Shown here one piece after another: positions 1-12,816 of a DNA stretch of 64,000 nucleotides; within the stretch, counting starts at the first letter, position 1; each line of letters begins with the position of its first letter. Made by a program: the position numbers and the translations under genes. The notes beneath the pieces are model-generated. The model did not search any database. It was not told the origin of the DNA and saw only the letters and a list, made by a program, of their open reading frames with translations. Source of the DNA: Mactromeris polynyma (taxonomy: Eukaryota > Mollusca > Bivalvia > Venerida > Mactridae); the NCBI GenBank assembly GCA_032209605.1, contig JASFXZ010000001.1:28586619-28650618 (forward strand). The letters run 5' to 3'.

Positions 1-1
1 A

Positions 2-3000
2 CAAAGGGGAGCAAACTATGATTCATCCTCTACGTCTGAAGATGATTTACCTCTGAGTCAAGTAGCTGGCCGAGGCAGGGGAAGTATTTCTAGGGGTAGA
101 AGTAAAGCTGTCGGAAAGTCGAATCAAACTCCAAAAGTATCACCTAAGGTAAGTTACACTTTGAATGAATAATAAATCTCAATACAGTAGTTACCAGTAC
201 TTTTCTTTACACAATGGGTTAGAAATCGTCGTAATACTGCTATATGAGTCAAATAGTTAAATTTGATTTTCTTCAAACTTTCGTCATCTTAGCTCCATTG
301 CTCACCAGAATTGCTATAGCTAGAAATAGAAAACCCCTTAAACGACTTCTTCTTTATTAATGCTCACTACACTTGACCTGTAGCATTCTTGCATGAAGCC
401 TTTTTCAAGTTTGTTCAAGACGTTCCATACCGCACGGGAGTTACTGAATTGTAAATGAAACTATTCCTTTTTATGAATCATTTGATGGGAGTTCCCTGTT
501 CAATCTGGGTGAGCATAGCTGGCCTGCGTGGACCTCTTCTTTTCACATTATCATGTTTTTGTTCTTTTATACTAGCACAAATATCTATCGTTCATAGATG
601 AAACATTTAATATTGCAGAAATCCAAAGCTCCTAATGTAAGCAAAAAGGCCACAAAACCAGTTGACGACATTCCTGCGGAATTGAGTGAAGATGAATCTG
701 GACGTCGACGTAGTGCAAGAGTCCGAAGTATGCGAGCACGTAAAAAATCCCCTTCACCTGATTATGTACCTAGTGGATTAGATGAGACAGATGAAGAATT
801 TCATTATGACGATGATGATGATGAATTTACAGTCAAATCTAACAAAAAGAAGAAAAGGGAGCCTAAAGAAGGTACACTTACGATACCCAGCAAAGAAGGA
901 GTTTATGGGGGTCATTTTATGGTCGATTTGTCTGTTTCAAAATATTTTCGCATTTGCAAATTTTCGAACTTTTGAAGGGATTGCAATGAATCTTCATAGA
1001 TATGATCATCTTGAAGTACAGTCGTGCATGGTGTACTATTCCCTGATTGGGAACCATATAGTTATCTTACTGAGTATTCTATGACTGTTTTGTTCAATTC
1101 TCCAAATTATTTTGTGTCTTACCTGTAATTTTTTAAAAGTCAAGGGATTACAATTAAGTTGGTGTACATGTTACCTTTATAGTTTTGAACTTTGAGAATT
1201 AACTCTTATATGAGTAATTGTGATTTATAAGTATTCACAATCTTACTTCATTTGATACAAAACATTTGAACGCAACTTTTGTACTAAAGGTTTCATGAAT
1301 AATGTTAGGTGTTACTTTTTGTTAGTTTCCTGTTGGGGAACTGTGTTTCAAATGTGCTTGTTAAATGGGACTTTCAATGTTCCATTTCAGTTGTGGTAGA
1401 AGCTCCTAAAGGAAGAAATGCCTTACGTCATGAAGAGAAAGCAAAAAGTAAGATATATGTTCTATAAAACAATGAATTAAAAAAATTCTTTGACTTTGAC
1501 AAAGTACTCATGGTGAGCTTTTAGGATCCTTGGATGTCCATCGTTGTGTGGGGGCATCATGTGTCATCTGTCAACAATTTCTTTGAACAACATCTCCTCC
1601 TATACCACTGAATGGATTTTGTCCAAACTTCACAGGAATGATCCTTGGGTGGACCTCTTTCAAAGTTATATGAATTGTTCCGGTCTGTTGCATAATTAGG
1701 TCAGAGGAGCTTAAAATAGATCTCAAAAGTGAAAATTTTAACTTTCTATTAGGGATTTCAATTATGGTTAATTTGCTAACCGGTTAACCGTGTAATCTTC
1801 CAAACGGTGAACCAAACATGAAATTCGTTACGTGTTTCATTTTTGGCTGTGTGTATTTTTTCCATGACATCGGTAAGCTAGGCCTATATTCTGATGTTAG
1901 CACTAGTTCAGGTAGTGTTTTATTTCTTGTCAAATAAACGATGTTCAACTGTAGGTAAAAAATACTGTCATTGTTGTTGGAAAGGTATTTTTCAATTTTG
2001 CCAATATTTCCTTACAGAGAAGGAAGTAGTAGAAGAAGAGGCAGCAGCTTGTGTTAAATGTTTGAGATCTCATCAACCTGAATGGGTATGTATTCCTGTA
2101 AACCTAGAAAGCAGCTTGTGTTAAATGTTTGAGATCTCATCAACCTGAATGGGTATGTATTCATGTAAACCTAGAAAGCAGCTTGTGTTAAATGTTTGAG
2201 ATCTCATCAACCTGAATGGGTATGTATTCCTGTAAACCTAGAAAGCAGCTTGTGTTAAATGTTTGAGATCTCATCAACCTGAATGGGTATGTATTCATGT
2301 AAACCTAGAAAGCAGCTTGTATTAAATGTTTGAGATCTCATCAACCTGAATGGGTATGTATTCATGTAAACCTAGAAAGCAGCTTGTGTTAAATGTTTGA
2401 GATCTCATCAACCTGAATGGGTATACATGTATTCATGTAAACCTAGAAAATGTGTTTATAATTAATAGTTTTCAAGGCTGGTTTCATTCAGTAAAAATAA
2501 ATTGCTGCAAAATGGGTCTGACAGGATATAATATAATACAGTTGGTGCAGTTTTACAAATATTCATAGCTGTGAAATTGTCAGTGTTATAAGAAATGCAA
2601 AATCTTGTATTCACAGACATTTTTTGCTTTGCAGTATATGGTATCATTAAGATAATGATTACGGATTTTGTGAATTGGGACTGAAATTGTTAATACTTTT
2701 TTGTTTTGTTCATTAGTCATGTATAAAGAGGTGGTGAATGTGTATGTTTTGCATATGTTCATCATTTCTGGTAGTAATGATATTGAATTCATGGTGTGCC
2801 CCTTGAATCTGTATATGTATAAATCTCCCTTTTGTTTAGGTCTGTGTATCCATCAAAATATTCTATCAACTGCATCTTTTGCAAAAATACGCATCTTTGC
2901 CAGATGGTCCTTACAACTTTATCAGAAGGTAGAGGCCTGAAATGCTAGTTTTGTTTGAGGATTTTTAACTGTTCGATGAAAATATATACCTGGACTCCCA

Positions 3001-6000
3001 ACTATTTCAGAAACTTTTCTCAGGACTCAAATCCTATTGAGTATCCTGTATGTATGGTGCTCTGTTGCACAGGTTGATGATATTGTTGCTGCATTGTTGG
3101 TTGTATTTTCAGATTCTGCTGTGTGATAAATGTGACGCAGGATACCATACTGCATGTCTACGTCCACCATTAATGATTATACCTGTTGGAGATTGGTTCT
3201 GTCCTCCATGTGAACATGTAAGTCTGCAGGATATTTCATGTATTGTTTCAAGGTTTTGATGTAAAGATATTGTAGCTACTTCTTTACCAAAACTGAGATG
3301 CAATGTTCTGCACCCAGTCTGAGATACAATCGTTCTGCACCCAGTCGGACATACAATAGTGCTGCACCCAGACTGAGATACAATAGTTCTGCACTAAGTC
3401 TGAGATACAATTGGTATGCGCCCAGGCAGAGATACAACAGTGCTGCACCCAGACTGAGATACAATAGTTCTGCCCCAAGTCTGAGATACAATAGTTCTGC
3501 CCCAAGTCTGAGATACAATAGTTCTGCCCCAAGTCTGAGATACAATAGTTCTGCCCCAAGTCTGAGATACAATAGTTCTGCCCCAAGTCTGAGATACAAT
3601 AGTTCTGCCCCAAGTCTGAGATACAATAGTTCTGCCCCAAGTCTGAGATACAATAGTTCTGCCCCAAGTCTGAGATACAATAGTTCTGCCCCAAGTCTGA
3701 GATACAATAGTTCTGCACCCAGTCGGACATACAATAGTGCTGCACCCAGACTGAGATACAATAGTTCTGCCCCAGTCAGAGATACAATAGTTCTGCACCA
3801 AGTCTGAGATACAAGAGTTCTGCACCCAGGCTGAGATACAATAGTTCTGCCCCTGTCAGAGATACAATAGTTCTGCACCAAGTCTGAGATACAAGAGTTC
3901 TGCCCCAGTCAGAGATACAATAGTTCTGCACCAGTCAGAGATACAATAGTTCTGCACCAGTCAGAGATACAATAGTTCTGCACCAGTCAGAGATACAATA
4001 GTTCTGCACCAGTCAGAGATACAATAGTTCTGCACCAGTCAGAGATACAATAGTGCTGCACCAAGTCTGAGATACAAGAGTTCATTTTCAATGAGAATTG
4101 TCTCAAAATGTTGCTTGAAGGTGTATGGACTATCTACGAAAGCCTGGTGGTGACATTTCAAAGAATTCTCAAATGTAACTTCATGAATTCAAAATTTAAA
4201 AATGAAATAGTGAATTTGTGCAGTTGAACTCGTGAATTCTTGATGCTTAAGAGTTGTTTCTAAATTTAAAACCTTACAATCAATTAGTAGACGACTATAT
4301 CGTGAAAAGAATTAATTTGTGTTTTTATCATAAAAAATGGTTTTTGAATGTGATATAATTTTCCACCTTACAGGTGCGCTCCATTTTCAAAAATATTGTT
4401 TTGAATATGTGAATATTGTATTTAATTTTTTTTTCAGGTCATGTTAAAGGTGATGTTAGAGGAGAATTTAAAGTCATTAGATCAAGCAATATTGAAGAAT
4501 GACCGACTAACTAGAAGGTATTGTGTTTAGCTAATATATTTCTACCCTGATTGGTGGATGCCTTACTCATAAAACTATCTCTATCTTTAGATGCATGCAA
4601 GTGTATTCAATTTCAATGATGGTCATTATCGCATTGAATGACAGTAAAATGGAAAGAACAGGTGATAATTGACAGGTCATGTTGTATATTTGGGGAAATG
4701 AGAGATATAACACTCTGGTGATTACACCTAGGCCCTGAAAATATTAGTAATCGCAGGGATATATACAACTTGACTGATTAGTTTAAAACACAAAATTGAT
4801 TAGCATAAAGATAAACTTCGAATTTCAAATTTATTATTATTAAATAAGGTCGAATGTTCGAATATTCGTTCGAAAGTTTGACCGAATATTTGAATACCAA
4901 AATTGCTATTCGTTGACATCCCTTATTATTTTTAGTGAAAATGTCACATGGAACACAGGCCTCATCTAGTGTTTGAACCTATGTCCTCCTGGACTCCAGA
5001 TTGTTAGTCAATTGCTATGTATGAAAAATATTTGTTTCAATTTCAGGAAGGAGAGATTAGCTTTTGTTTCAATCAGTTTAGACAACGTTCTAAAGGAACC
5101 AGAACCACAGGTGTGTGGCTTAACTTCTTGGATTGTTTATATGTTGAGCACGTAAATGTTTCATTCTGTAATAGAAAACGTGCTTGCCCTTATTCGAATA
5201 CCACAACAGTTTTATACTCACTTACATGAAACATGAATTTCTGATTATTTGTAGATGAAGAAGTGACTGTCACTTAACTGATTATAATTATAATTAAGTC
5301 AAAGTAATATTCAAGTTATAAGAAAGGGTCCCTAGACTTCTTTTTAACTGAGTGATTTCAAATATTTGTTAAGGAAATATATCATTTTTATTTAAATACA
5401 TACGTTTCTTGACATTTGTTCCTCGGTGTGGTAAGTGTTATATCTATTGACACAATTAACTGTAAATTTTATTTTGAAGAAAATTTTGATTATTTAATAA
5501 TTGTGCATTAGTACCCCTGTCTGGGTAGTTAAAATGATATTGATAATCTTTTATTATATCCTTCGTATTTTAGCCAAAACAAGAAGGTCAAAAGAAGAAG
5601 AAACCAAATTACAGAGAGAGTGACGTTGAATCTGAAACTGGTTCTGGCAGCTCTTCAGGAAGTTCAGGTTCTACCTCCGAATCAGAGAGCTCCTCAGATG
5701 GGGAGGGAACTCGCCATTCATCAAAAAGCTCCAAGCAGAAATTTGTTCAGAGGGCTTGTAGAGCGAAGAAGTCTGTGAGTTACAGATTCGAAGAATATGA
5801 TGAACTCATCATGGATGCTATTGAAGAGGACTTAAGCATTCCCAAAGAACCAAAGCCAAGGAAAACCAAGCCCCCAGGTAAGATTGTTCAAGTTGGTGAA
5901 GTCGCCATGTGTTTTGACAAGTTTATCAATATACACAGTTATGGATTAACTCTAAACACTGTATAGTAAAGTTGTACATGTAGAATGACTTTGATGATAT

Positions 6001-9000
6001 TTTACATTCCGGTAAATGCACACAAAATTATGTTAAGTATTTTTTAATATCCAAAGTATTTTTGGAAAAGAGAGAAAGTATGCTAGCTTATGCTATCGAG
6101 TTTATTTCAAAATATATCAATAAAAATATAAAAAAATAGATTTTCCGTACTCGCCCCTTGATTCTGTTGTTGTTATATTGGAATATAAACTTAATTTTAT
6201 GTTGTTTTTTTAAAAATCTCGATAGCATGAGGTAGATTTGATTATTATCTTTGAATACATGTGTTTCTTTCGCAAAATTAACGCTTGTGCAATTAGCCTG
6301 ATTTTTGGACCAACATGTACAATTTGACAGTACCAAAAGTTCAAATAACTTCATTATTTTTCAACATTTTTACAAAATTATAGCAGTATTAGTTGGAGAA
6401 CGGTATAACGATAAAACAGTGTACATTTCTCCTTGCTATAGTATGTAGTTTCAAAAATATTGCTAAAAAGCAAATATGGCTGTTTTCTAGGGTATATATC
6501 GCCTTAAGTGCTTTTACTACCATTCATAATAAAATATAATGAGTGATAATTTGGCTATGTTTGCCTTATAATAAAATTGGTGAGGTGTTAGCTCATTTGA
6601 ACTGTATGTTAATAATGTTGAAACTACTTACTTACTAATTTGTGAAAACCTTTGTCACTTGGATTGGGATTATGGTAGGCAGGGTGAATGATGTATGTGA
6701 GTTGTAGATATATGTGTAAGTTACATCACATTTATGTACTAAACCTATATATTTTATTTTTCTTAGTTCACTGATGAAAGTAAGCGTGATACCATATTAC
6801 ATTCTAATTACATTTTATAAGTAAATTATACAAACATGCAGATATATTCGGGACATTCTTGGTGAACATTTCCACTTGGTTTACCTAACCACTTACTTCA
6901 ACACCATATTTTCATACCTTATATCTACATTTCAGGTATTAGTCGGGGTAAAGACATGTCAAATATTCTTGGTGCATCTGATGAAGAAACAGAAAATAAA
7001 CCAGTTCGTAAACGTAAACCACGTCTAACTGAATTAGATGAAGATGAAGATGTTGATGATGATGATACTGATGATTATCAACTATCTGAGTAAGATAAAC
7101 TCTTTGGCTTAATTGGGTTTTCCATTACGATGTTAAACTGATGCTGGATTATTGATTAGGCACACTCCCCTTTTAAATATATTAACATTCAAAATGGTTG
7201 TTAAAATTATTCAAAGATCACATAAGGATTGAATAAATCATGCAAGTATCCTTAAAGACACATTTCAGAAAAAATCATATCCAGGTAGATCTCCATTTTT
7301 TGTCAAAATATGGATAGTCATAAATATGAGGAAATCTGTGGTTAACGCCTTCATACAGATGTTCTCTTCATCTTATTTTCCTAACTTGATTCCCAAAACC
7401 ACAAACAAGTCTTATACGGCAGGAGTGATAACAGACCTGAATTGCCAATCCTGAAAAGCCGTGGGTATGACGTCCGAAATTATTAACTGCCTAAATACTA
7501 TGCAGACAAACGAAATTGAACGAGTGGAACGTATATCCCATTAAATTTACCTGTATAATACTACTAGTTTGTTTCAATAATTGTTTGTCTCCAAGTCTTC
7601 ATTGTTTGCGGCACCATTTTTGTTTTATTCGTACCTATTCATTTCGACCAGAGAGCGTTTCGGCCCCTATAGCCCCCACCAAAAAACTCATCGGATTTAC
7701 ATCAATCTAAAAATCGACCCTGGAGGACTCGAATCCAGAATTCCGGATTAATCCGGAATTTTATCACCCCTGATACGGGTAATTTTCTCTGTCTTGTGAG
7801 TTAGCACTAGCATAGGAAATACCTGTATCTGACTTGCAGTTTGAGATAACTTTTAAGAAAGATTATGATGAAGTGTTTTTAGTATGTCTGTATGACATCA
7901 TTAACATGCCATTTTCTCAAAATTATTTCACAGCTTATTTTGATAAAATATGATAGTATCGACTTTTTAGTATTTTAGATTAATGTAAATAGGATGGTTA
8001 AGTAGTTAGTAAATAGTTTGTCTTTTTGACATGGTCAACTTTGCTTTTTGAGATACCTGACACTTTTTACTTTAAACATTTACGTTTAATTCGTTTTCAT
8101 TCTGCTTTAATCAGAGGTACTTGCTTCAGATTTATGCAGCTTTTCATTACATTTTACAGTAGCATTTTTCATTAAATTCTGAACTGTTGTATAATATTTT
8201 AGAAATATTTTACCTTTGACATAAGCGATTGCTCGAGAGTTTAGTAAGTATAGCTATACACAATCTTAATATCTGTATCAAATTTTTAGTGCCTCAAATG
8301 CCAGTGATGCCACTAAGTCATCTGAACCTTACGAGAGCGAAGATGTAAGCGAAGACAGTATTGAAACATCATGCCGTCAAACGAGCAGAAGTCAAAGGAA
8401 GTCTAGACGTAAAGGAGGCAGGAATAACCGATTCAAGGATTTCAGTAAGCATATTTGTATCTACCCCCACATAGTGGGGTGGGGAGATTCTGTCCGTCAG
8501 TCCGTCCGTTTGGATGTCACAAAGTTTGTATGTGACTGTTCACCTAAACCAGTGGTTGGATGTCAATGAAACTTCACATGAGTGATTGAAAGCTAACTTA
8601 GTTGTGCATATTGTCAACATTTTTTGGTCAGACTATTTTTGGCAGAGTTATGGCCCTTAAGTGATAATAATTAAATGGGAGGCATATATATTTTCCAAAA
8701 ACAAGCTCTAGCTTCTATTTATTTTCATTTTCTTTTAGTGTTGTCAATTTTTTTATCTCGTCTGTTCCGAAAAAGTGATAAGCTCTTGTATAAGCTTTAT
8801 TGTTGTAATCAAAAAGTGATAAGCTCTTGTATAAGCTTTATGGTTGTCATCAAAAAGTTATTAGCTCTTGTATAAGCTTTATTGTTGTCATCTTCTTCCT
8901 CAAAAATAATCAATATTGCGTTTAGTTCAGTTTCTGATGTGTACAAGTCCCAGTGATGATGTAACCTGCAGACAAGCATCTGCATCTGCTTGCAGTGTTC

Positions 9001-12000
9001 TGGTTTAATGTAACCTCATTATATTTAGACCACATTGATTTAATTTTTGTACTAAAATGTTCAGGTTTACTTTTCTTGGATAGTACTGGTTTATCCAGGT
9101 TTCACAGCTACTACTGGACAGGATCATACTTAACTCCACACATTCTGCATTTATATCAGAAAGTTAAAGAGTCAGGTTTCTTAATTCCAACTTGTATTAT
9201 ACAAAAGTGTGCCCCTTTTCACATCCTTTTCAAGACTTTCTTCCAATTTAATGTAAATTCATTTCTAGCAATTCATCAAACTATTTTCCTTGTTATATAT
9301 AGTTAGTTTATGTGCAAGTACTTCATTATTCTTGCTAGAGTTGAAAGGGTGTGATTATGTTTCTAAATGGTCTAGTGCTGTGTCATTAATGATTACTCAT
9401 CCTATGGTGTTTTTGTTTTAGTTAAATAATTTGCCAGCTCCAATTAAAATCTTGGTATTAATTAAAATAATCCGAGAATACTTACAAATGGTTAAAATCT
9501 TACAAATATTTTCCAGTTGTGGAGAGTGACTTCGAAAGTGATGATGACAAACGGAGATCAAATCGGGGAAGAAAGCAACGTAGGAAAGTGAATTACAGAG
9601 AAATAAACAGTGATGAAACAGAAGTTGAAGAGGAAGAAGACTCCTTCCATTCTTCTGAACTCAGTGATTCAGACTTCGAACATAAAAGAAGAAAGAAAGA
9701 GCAGAAATCCAAGACGGTGGAGTTGGAAGAGAGGCCACGGTCTGGAAAGAGACAAAGGATACGAAGAGTGTCATCTTCTTCGGAAAGTTCTGAAGGTGAA
9801 AGTGATGATTCTACTTCAAAGAAGAATAAAGGAAAGAAGCCACCTCAAAAGTCTGCTAGGTTTGATATTTTTCTCAATTTTTGTGTATAATAGCTATATT
9901 TATGGTATAAACTATCATCAAAGTCCATGCATTTACTATATTTTTTTAAGTATAGAAACTTTATGAATAAACTTAAACACATTTTACGAACAGTTTAAAC
10001 CTGAGAATAAATGCAGGCTTTCCAGCGACCCTAAAATATCTAATAGGTCCACTTTTTAAAAAGAATTGCTATTATTCCTAAAAAAGTGTCAAAATTCCTA
10101 AACAAGGCCCTAATATTAATTCCTAAATTTCGTGTTCCTTTTCAAGGTGAATGTCAATTAAGTTAGAATTACTTTACTTGTTTATAATTAAACTGTATTA
10201 ATAATATTTTTCTAGTTCTTTTAAAACAGTGGCTTTTCATACAGTTAACTAGTTGATCGTTAGCTTCCGCTTGGTACTGGCTGTGACTGATATACAAATA
10301 TTTAATTTTTGAGTGCACAGCCAAGGTCAGCTGAAGACTATTGAGCACTGGTAAACATACTATGACTTCCTATATGTGTGTGAGTTGATATTGTCTCAAG
10401 TCTCGAGCTAAGTGGTTCATGAAACAGCCCTAATATTTTAGAATGGAGCCCTAAAATTCCTAATTCAGAATAGCCTTAAAATTAGCCCAATATTTTGTTA
10501 GAAACTGCTGGAAAGCCTGAAAATGGAAAAATAGAACTGGAAAAAACTACGGTAATAAGTAAAAAAGTGCACACTAATAGATAAGTCTTAAAAGATCTCA
10601 TGAAAAAAATTGTTTCTGATTTGTATGTGTACTTCATTTTACACTTTCTGACTTCATGATACATTTAATACTGACTTGCAGTTTGTGTATTTTAGACAGT
10701 TCCAAGTTCAAATAATTTGGCAAATAATATTATCTATCAGTTTTGTAGCAATTACAATAGTCTATTAGGCATAACAATAACTTCACTACTAGTATTCTGA
10801 TTTTAACAGATTAAGCACTTTAATTATAGGTATGAAAGTGAAGACTCAGAAGAAAGTGATAATGTGACAATGTCAAGAAAAACAAAGACTAAGAAATTCC
10901 CGGAACTTCCTGATGATTCAGAATCAGATGCCGAAACAGAAGAAACCACAGAGAGTGATGCTAGTGAAGAAATTAATGTGAAGAAACCAAAGGATGCTCT
11001 GAAGAAAAAAGTTGTTGAATCGGAAACAGAAGATGAAGAAGTAGGTGTTAATAAAAAAAATGAATCACATGAGACAAATTCTAGTTGTGATGATGAAAGT
11101 GGTTGGGAAGAGATTGGAATTGGCAGTGGGGAAGAAGTGAACCTTCCAACCCCTGTTAAAAAGGCAGGAAAGAAGGCTGAGGATAAAACTAATGCAAAGA
11201 AAGGGTCTGATGTTGAAGGTTCTGATATTCAAAACACAAAGGAAGAAGTTGTAAATAATAATACTGATGTATCTGCTGAGAAAACTATCACTGAACAAGC
11301 TGATAATAGTATGAATGTAATTAATGAAGAACAGGAAAAGATTGAAAGTGATCAAAAGATTGAAAGTGATCAAACTGTAGAGGAAGGAATGTCATCTGCA
11401 ACTGACGTTACTCCTCCAAAAAAGAAAAGAGGTAGAAATCCCAAAGAAACTCAAGGTGATGTTGATGGACCTGAAGCTACACCAAAGAAGCGTGGAAGAA
11501 AACCAAAGGCTAAAGCTGAAGTCACAGAAACTGCAAGTAAAGAAACACCAGTGAAAAAGAAGCGGGGAAGAAAACCAAAATCTATTACTGAAACAATTCC
11601 TGAAGGAGATGTTGAAAAACCAGTTAAGGAGGGGCAACCTGAAACTGATGTGAATATTGGCAGCACAATTGAAATGGTTACAAAAATGCCTGAAGGTAAA
11701 AAAGAAGCTCCAGAAAGCACTGAAGGACCCTTGTCTCCAGATGAGTCATCAATCGATAAAAATGAGTGCTCTCCAACACTCGAAAAGGCTAAGGATGACA
11801 GTCCCCTCTCAGTTAGAAATAAACAAAATGCACCAGTGGGTATTGTTAAACCAGAAGTGAGACAGGGTGTGATTGTTGAAAATAAACAAGTGATTGAAGG
11901 TAGAATGAGCGAAAATAGGTCTAGTGACTCCGCTGTTAATCCCCTTCAAGGAATGAGAGATCTTGCAATGGGAAGCCAACCATCGCATGGAGGACACGAG

Positions 12001-12816
12001 AGCAGCTTTACACCTTACTCCCAAGCAAATTATGCCGGTCCGAATATGCAAGGATACATGCATCATCAAGGTTTTCATAATTATCATCCACAACCTCCAC
12101 CTTATGGTCCTCATGGTCCTTCTGGACCCAATCCATACCCAGCTCACCAAAGCGTGCCATCAGAAGGCCCTCTTCCAAGACATCAGCCACCAACATCTCA
12201 GTTTCACCAAAACCAAAATTCAATGTCGCCCAATAGTTTTCAACAGAACAGTTCATACATGAGCCATATGCAACAAAGTCCTCCAGGATATTTCCCTGGT
12301 AACTACAGACCTCAAATGGGTGGTAGACCTGAAGGTTTTGGTCCACAAAATCCACAAGGAACACAGAGCCCTAATTTTCAGGGTCAATTCCCTCCAAATT
12401 ATCCCCACCAAGGTCCATATCATGGTCCACCTAGACATGGTTTCCCAGAACATCATGGTCAATATCCCGTTGGTCCACAAGGGTCTGTGCCTCCACAACA
12501 AGGTCAAGGGGCATATCATTCAGGCATGCCTTTCAGTATGCAAGGACCACCAAGACAAGGATTTTGGCCTCAAGGTGGTCCGCAAGGTCCTAGCCCTGGT
12601 CCTCAGCCATTTAGACCTCAATCAAGGCCATCACCTTCCCACCCACAGGGAGTAAGCCCTACCGCTAGAGAAGGGGCCAGTGAGGCACCAAACAGGGGTT
12701 TCATGATGGACAATATTTTAAAACCAGCACCTGAAGGTGGAAGTAATGATGTTGAAGATAGTGCCGAGGTATCAGATATTGATAGATACACCTCATTCTT
12801 GTGTAAAAGTGAATAA
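2..12816 (+). CDS. rsf1: Remodeling and spacing factor 1 (RSF1), C-terminal part, 12 exons
   Basis: RSF1 is the histone-binding partner of SNF2H (SMARCA5) in the nuclear RSF complex, which assembles and spaces nucleosomes. Exons read by splice sites and phase: 2-148, 619-871, 1391-1447, 2018-2085, 3113-3217, 4438-4517, 5047-5110, 5574-5877, 6936-7089, 8290-8444, 9517-9859, 10830-12816. They join in one frame to 1,238 residues; the N-terminus lies left of the window. The PHD finger is split between exons 4 and 5 and keeps all eight zinc ligands (CVKC, LLCDKC, GYH, TAC, WFCPPC); LRPPLMIIP is an RSF1 hallmark. Further hallmarks are [12 protein letters not shown] (with a codon split by the intron) and [19 protein letters not shown]. 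Long acidic/basic low-complexity stretches follow. The last exon (662 codons) has three AT-hook-like motifs (RGRNPK, RGRKPK twice), a Pro/Gly/Gln/His-rich region and an end ([15 protein letters not shown]) like the vertebrate C-terminus. Family assignment is firm; the low-complexity exon limits are my reading. Confidence 0.93.
2043..2449 (+). repeat. 67-bp tandem repeat of the RSF1 exon 4 end plus its splice donor
   Basis: Six copies of a 67-bp unit begin at 2043, 2110, 2177, 2244, 2311 and 2378. The first copy is the real 3' end of exon 4 (codons for [12 protein letters not shown]) with its GTATGT donor. The other five lie in the following intron and keep both the coding part and the donor. 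The exon's acceptor is not included. Copies are nearly identical, with single changes such as GTATTAAATG in the fifth and a short insertion after the donor site in the sixth, which points to recent expansion. Confidence 0.93.
3293..4084. repeat. 24-27 bp minisatellite in an RSF1 intron
   Basis: About 30 tandem units of the type CTGAGATACAATAGTTCTGC plus CCCAAGT (27 bp) fill the intron after the second PHD exon. From about 3,770 the units shorten to 24-26 bp. Because 27 is a multiple of three and the unit lacks stops, long open frames exist on both strands (9-residue repeats); these are not genes. Confidence 0.95.
7420..7772. mobile_element. hAT-like non-autonomous inverted-repeat element (353 bp)
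   Basis: The ends are CAGGAGTGATAA and TTATCACCCCTG, an imperfect terminal inverted repeat of the CAGG...CCTG type. The flanks carry the direct repeat ATACGG (7414-7419 and 7773-7778), a likely target-site duplication. Near the right end is a perfect 22-bp palindrome (7739-7760) centred on GGATTAATCC. No transposase frame is present. It lies in the RSF1 intron between 7,089 and 8,290. Confidence 0.7.
8462..8700. repeat. Dispersed mollusc-type repeat in an RSF1 intron
   Basis: This stretch begins with a TACCCCCACATAGTGGGG-like hairpin and a TCTGTCCGTCAGTCCGTCCG run, and ends with GAGTTATGGCCCTTAAG. From memory this combination is a common interspersed sequence in bivalve introns. No coding frame is present. 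A further short local repeat (AAGCTCTTGTATAAGCTTTA, three times) follows at 8,776-8,885. Confidence 0.5.
10014..10519. mobile_element. Inverted-repeat element with CAGGCTTTCCAGC ends (~506 bp)
   Basis: CAGGCTTTCCAGC at the left is matched by GCTGGAAAGCCTG at the right, and the inner sequence (CCTAAAATAT / ATATTTT) continues the inverted repeat with gaps. The flanks share AAATG, offset by a base or so. There is no transposase frame. It sits in the last RSF1 intron and looks like a second hAT-style MITE. Confidence 0.6.

Noticed and set aside
3276..3881. Frames of 143-201 codons with 9-residue repeats
   Set aside because: They come from the 27-bp minisatellite in an RSF1 intron; several frames on both strands are open at once.
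4850..4915. TTCGAATATTCG-type words and, at 51,650-51,710, GGTTAATCGG-type words as regulatory arrays
   Set aside because: Short low-complexity repeat fragments with no gene-linked placement.
11065..12655. Several antisense or shifted frames over the last RSF1 exon
   Set aside because: They are shadows of the real frame, which carries the AT hooks and the conserved end.
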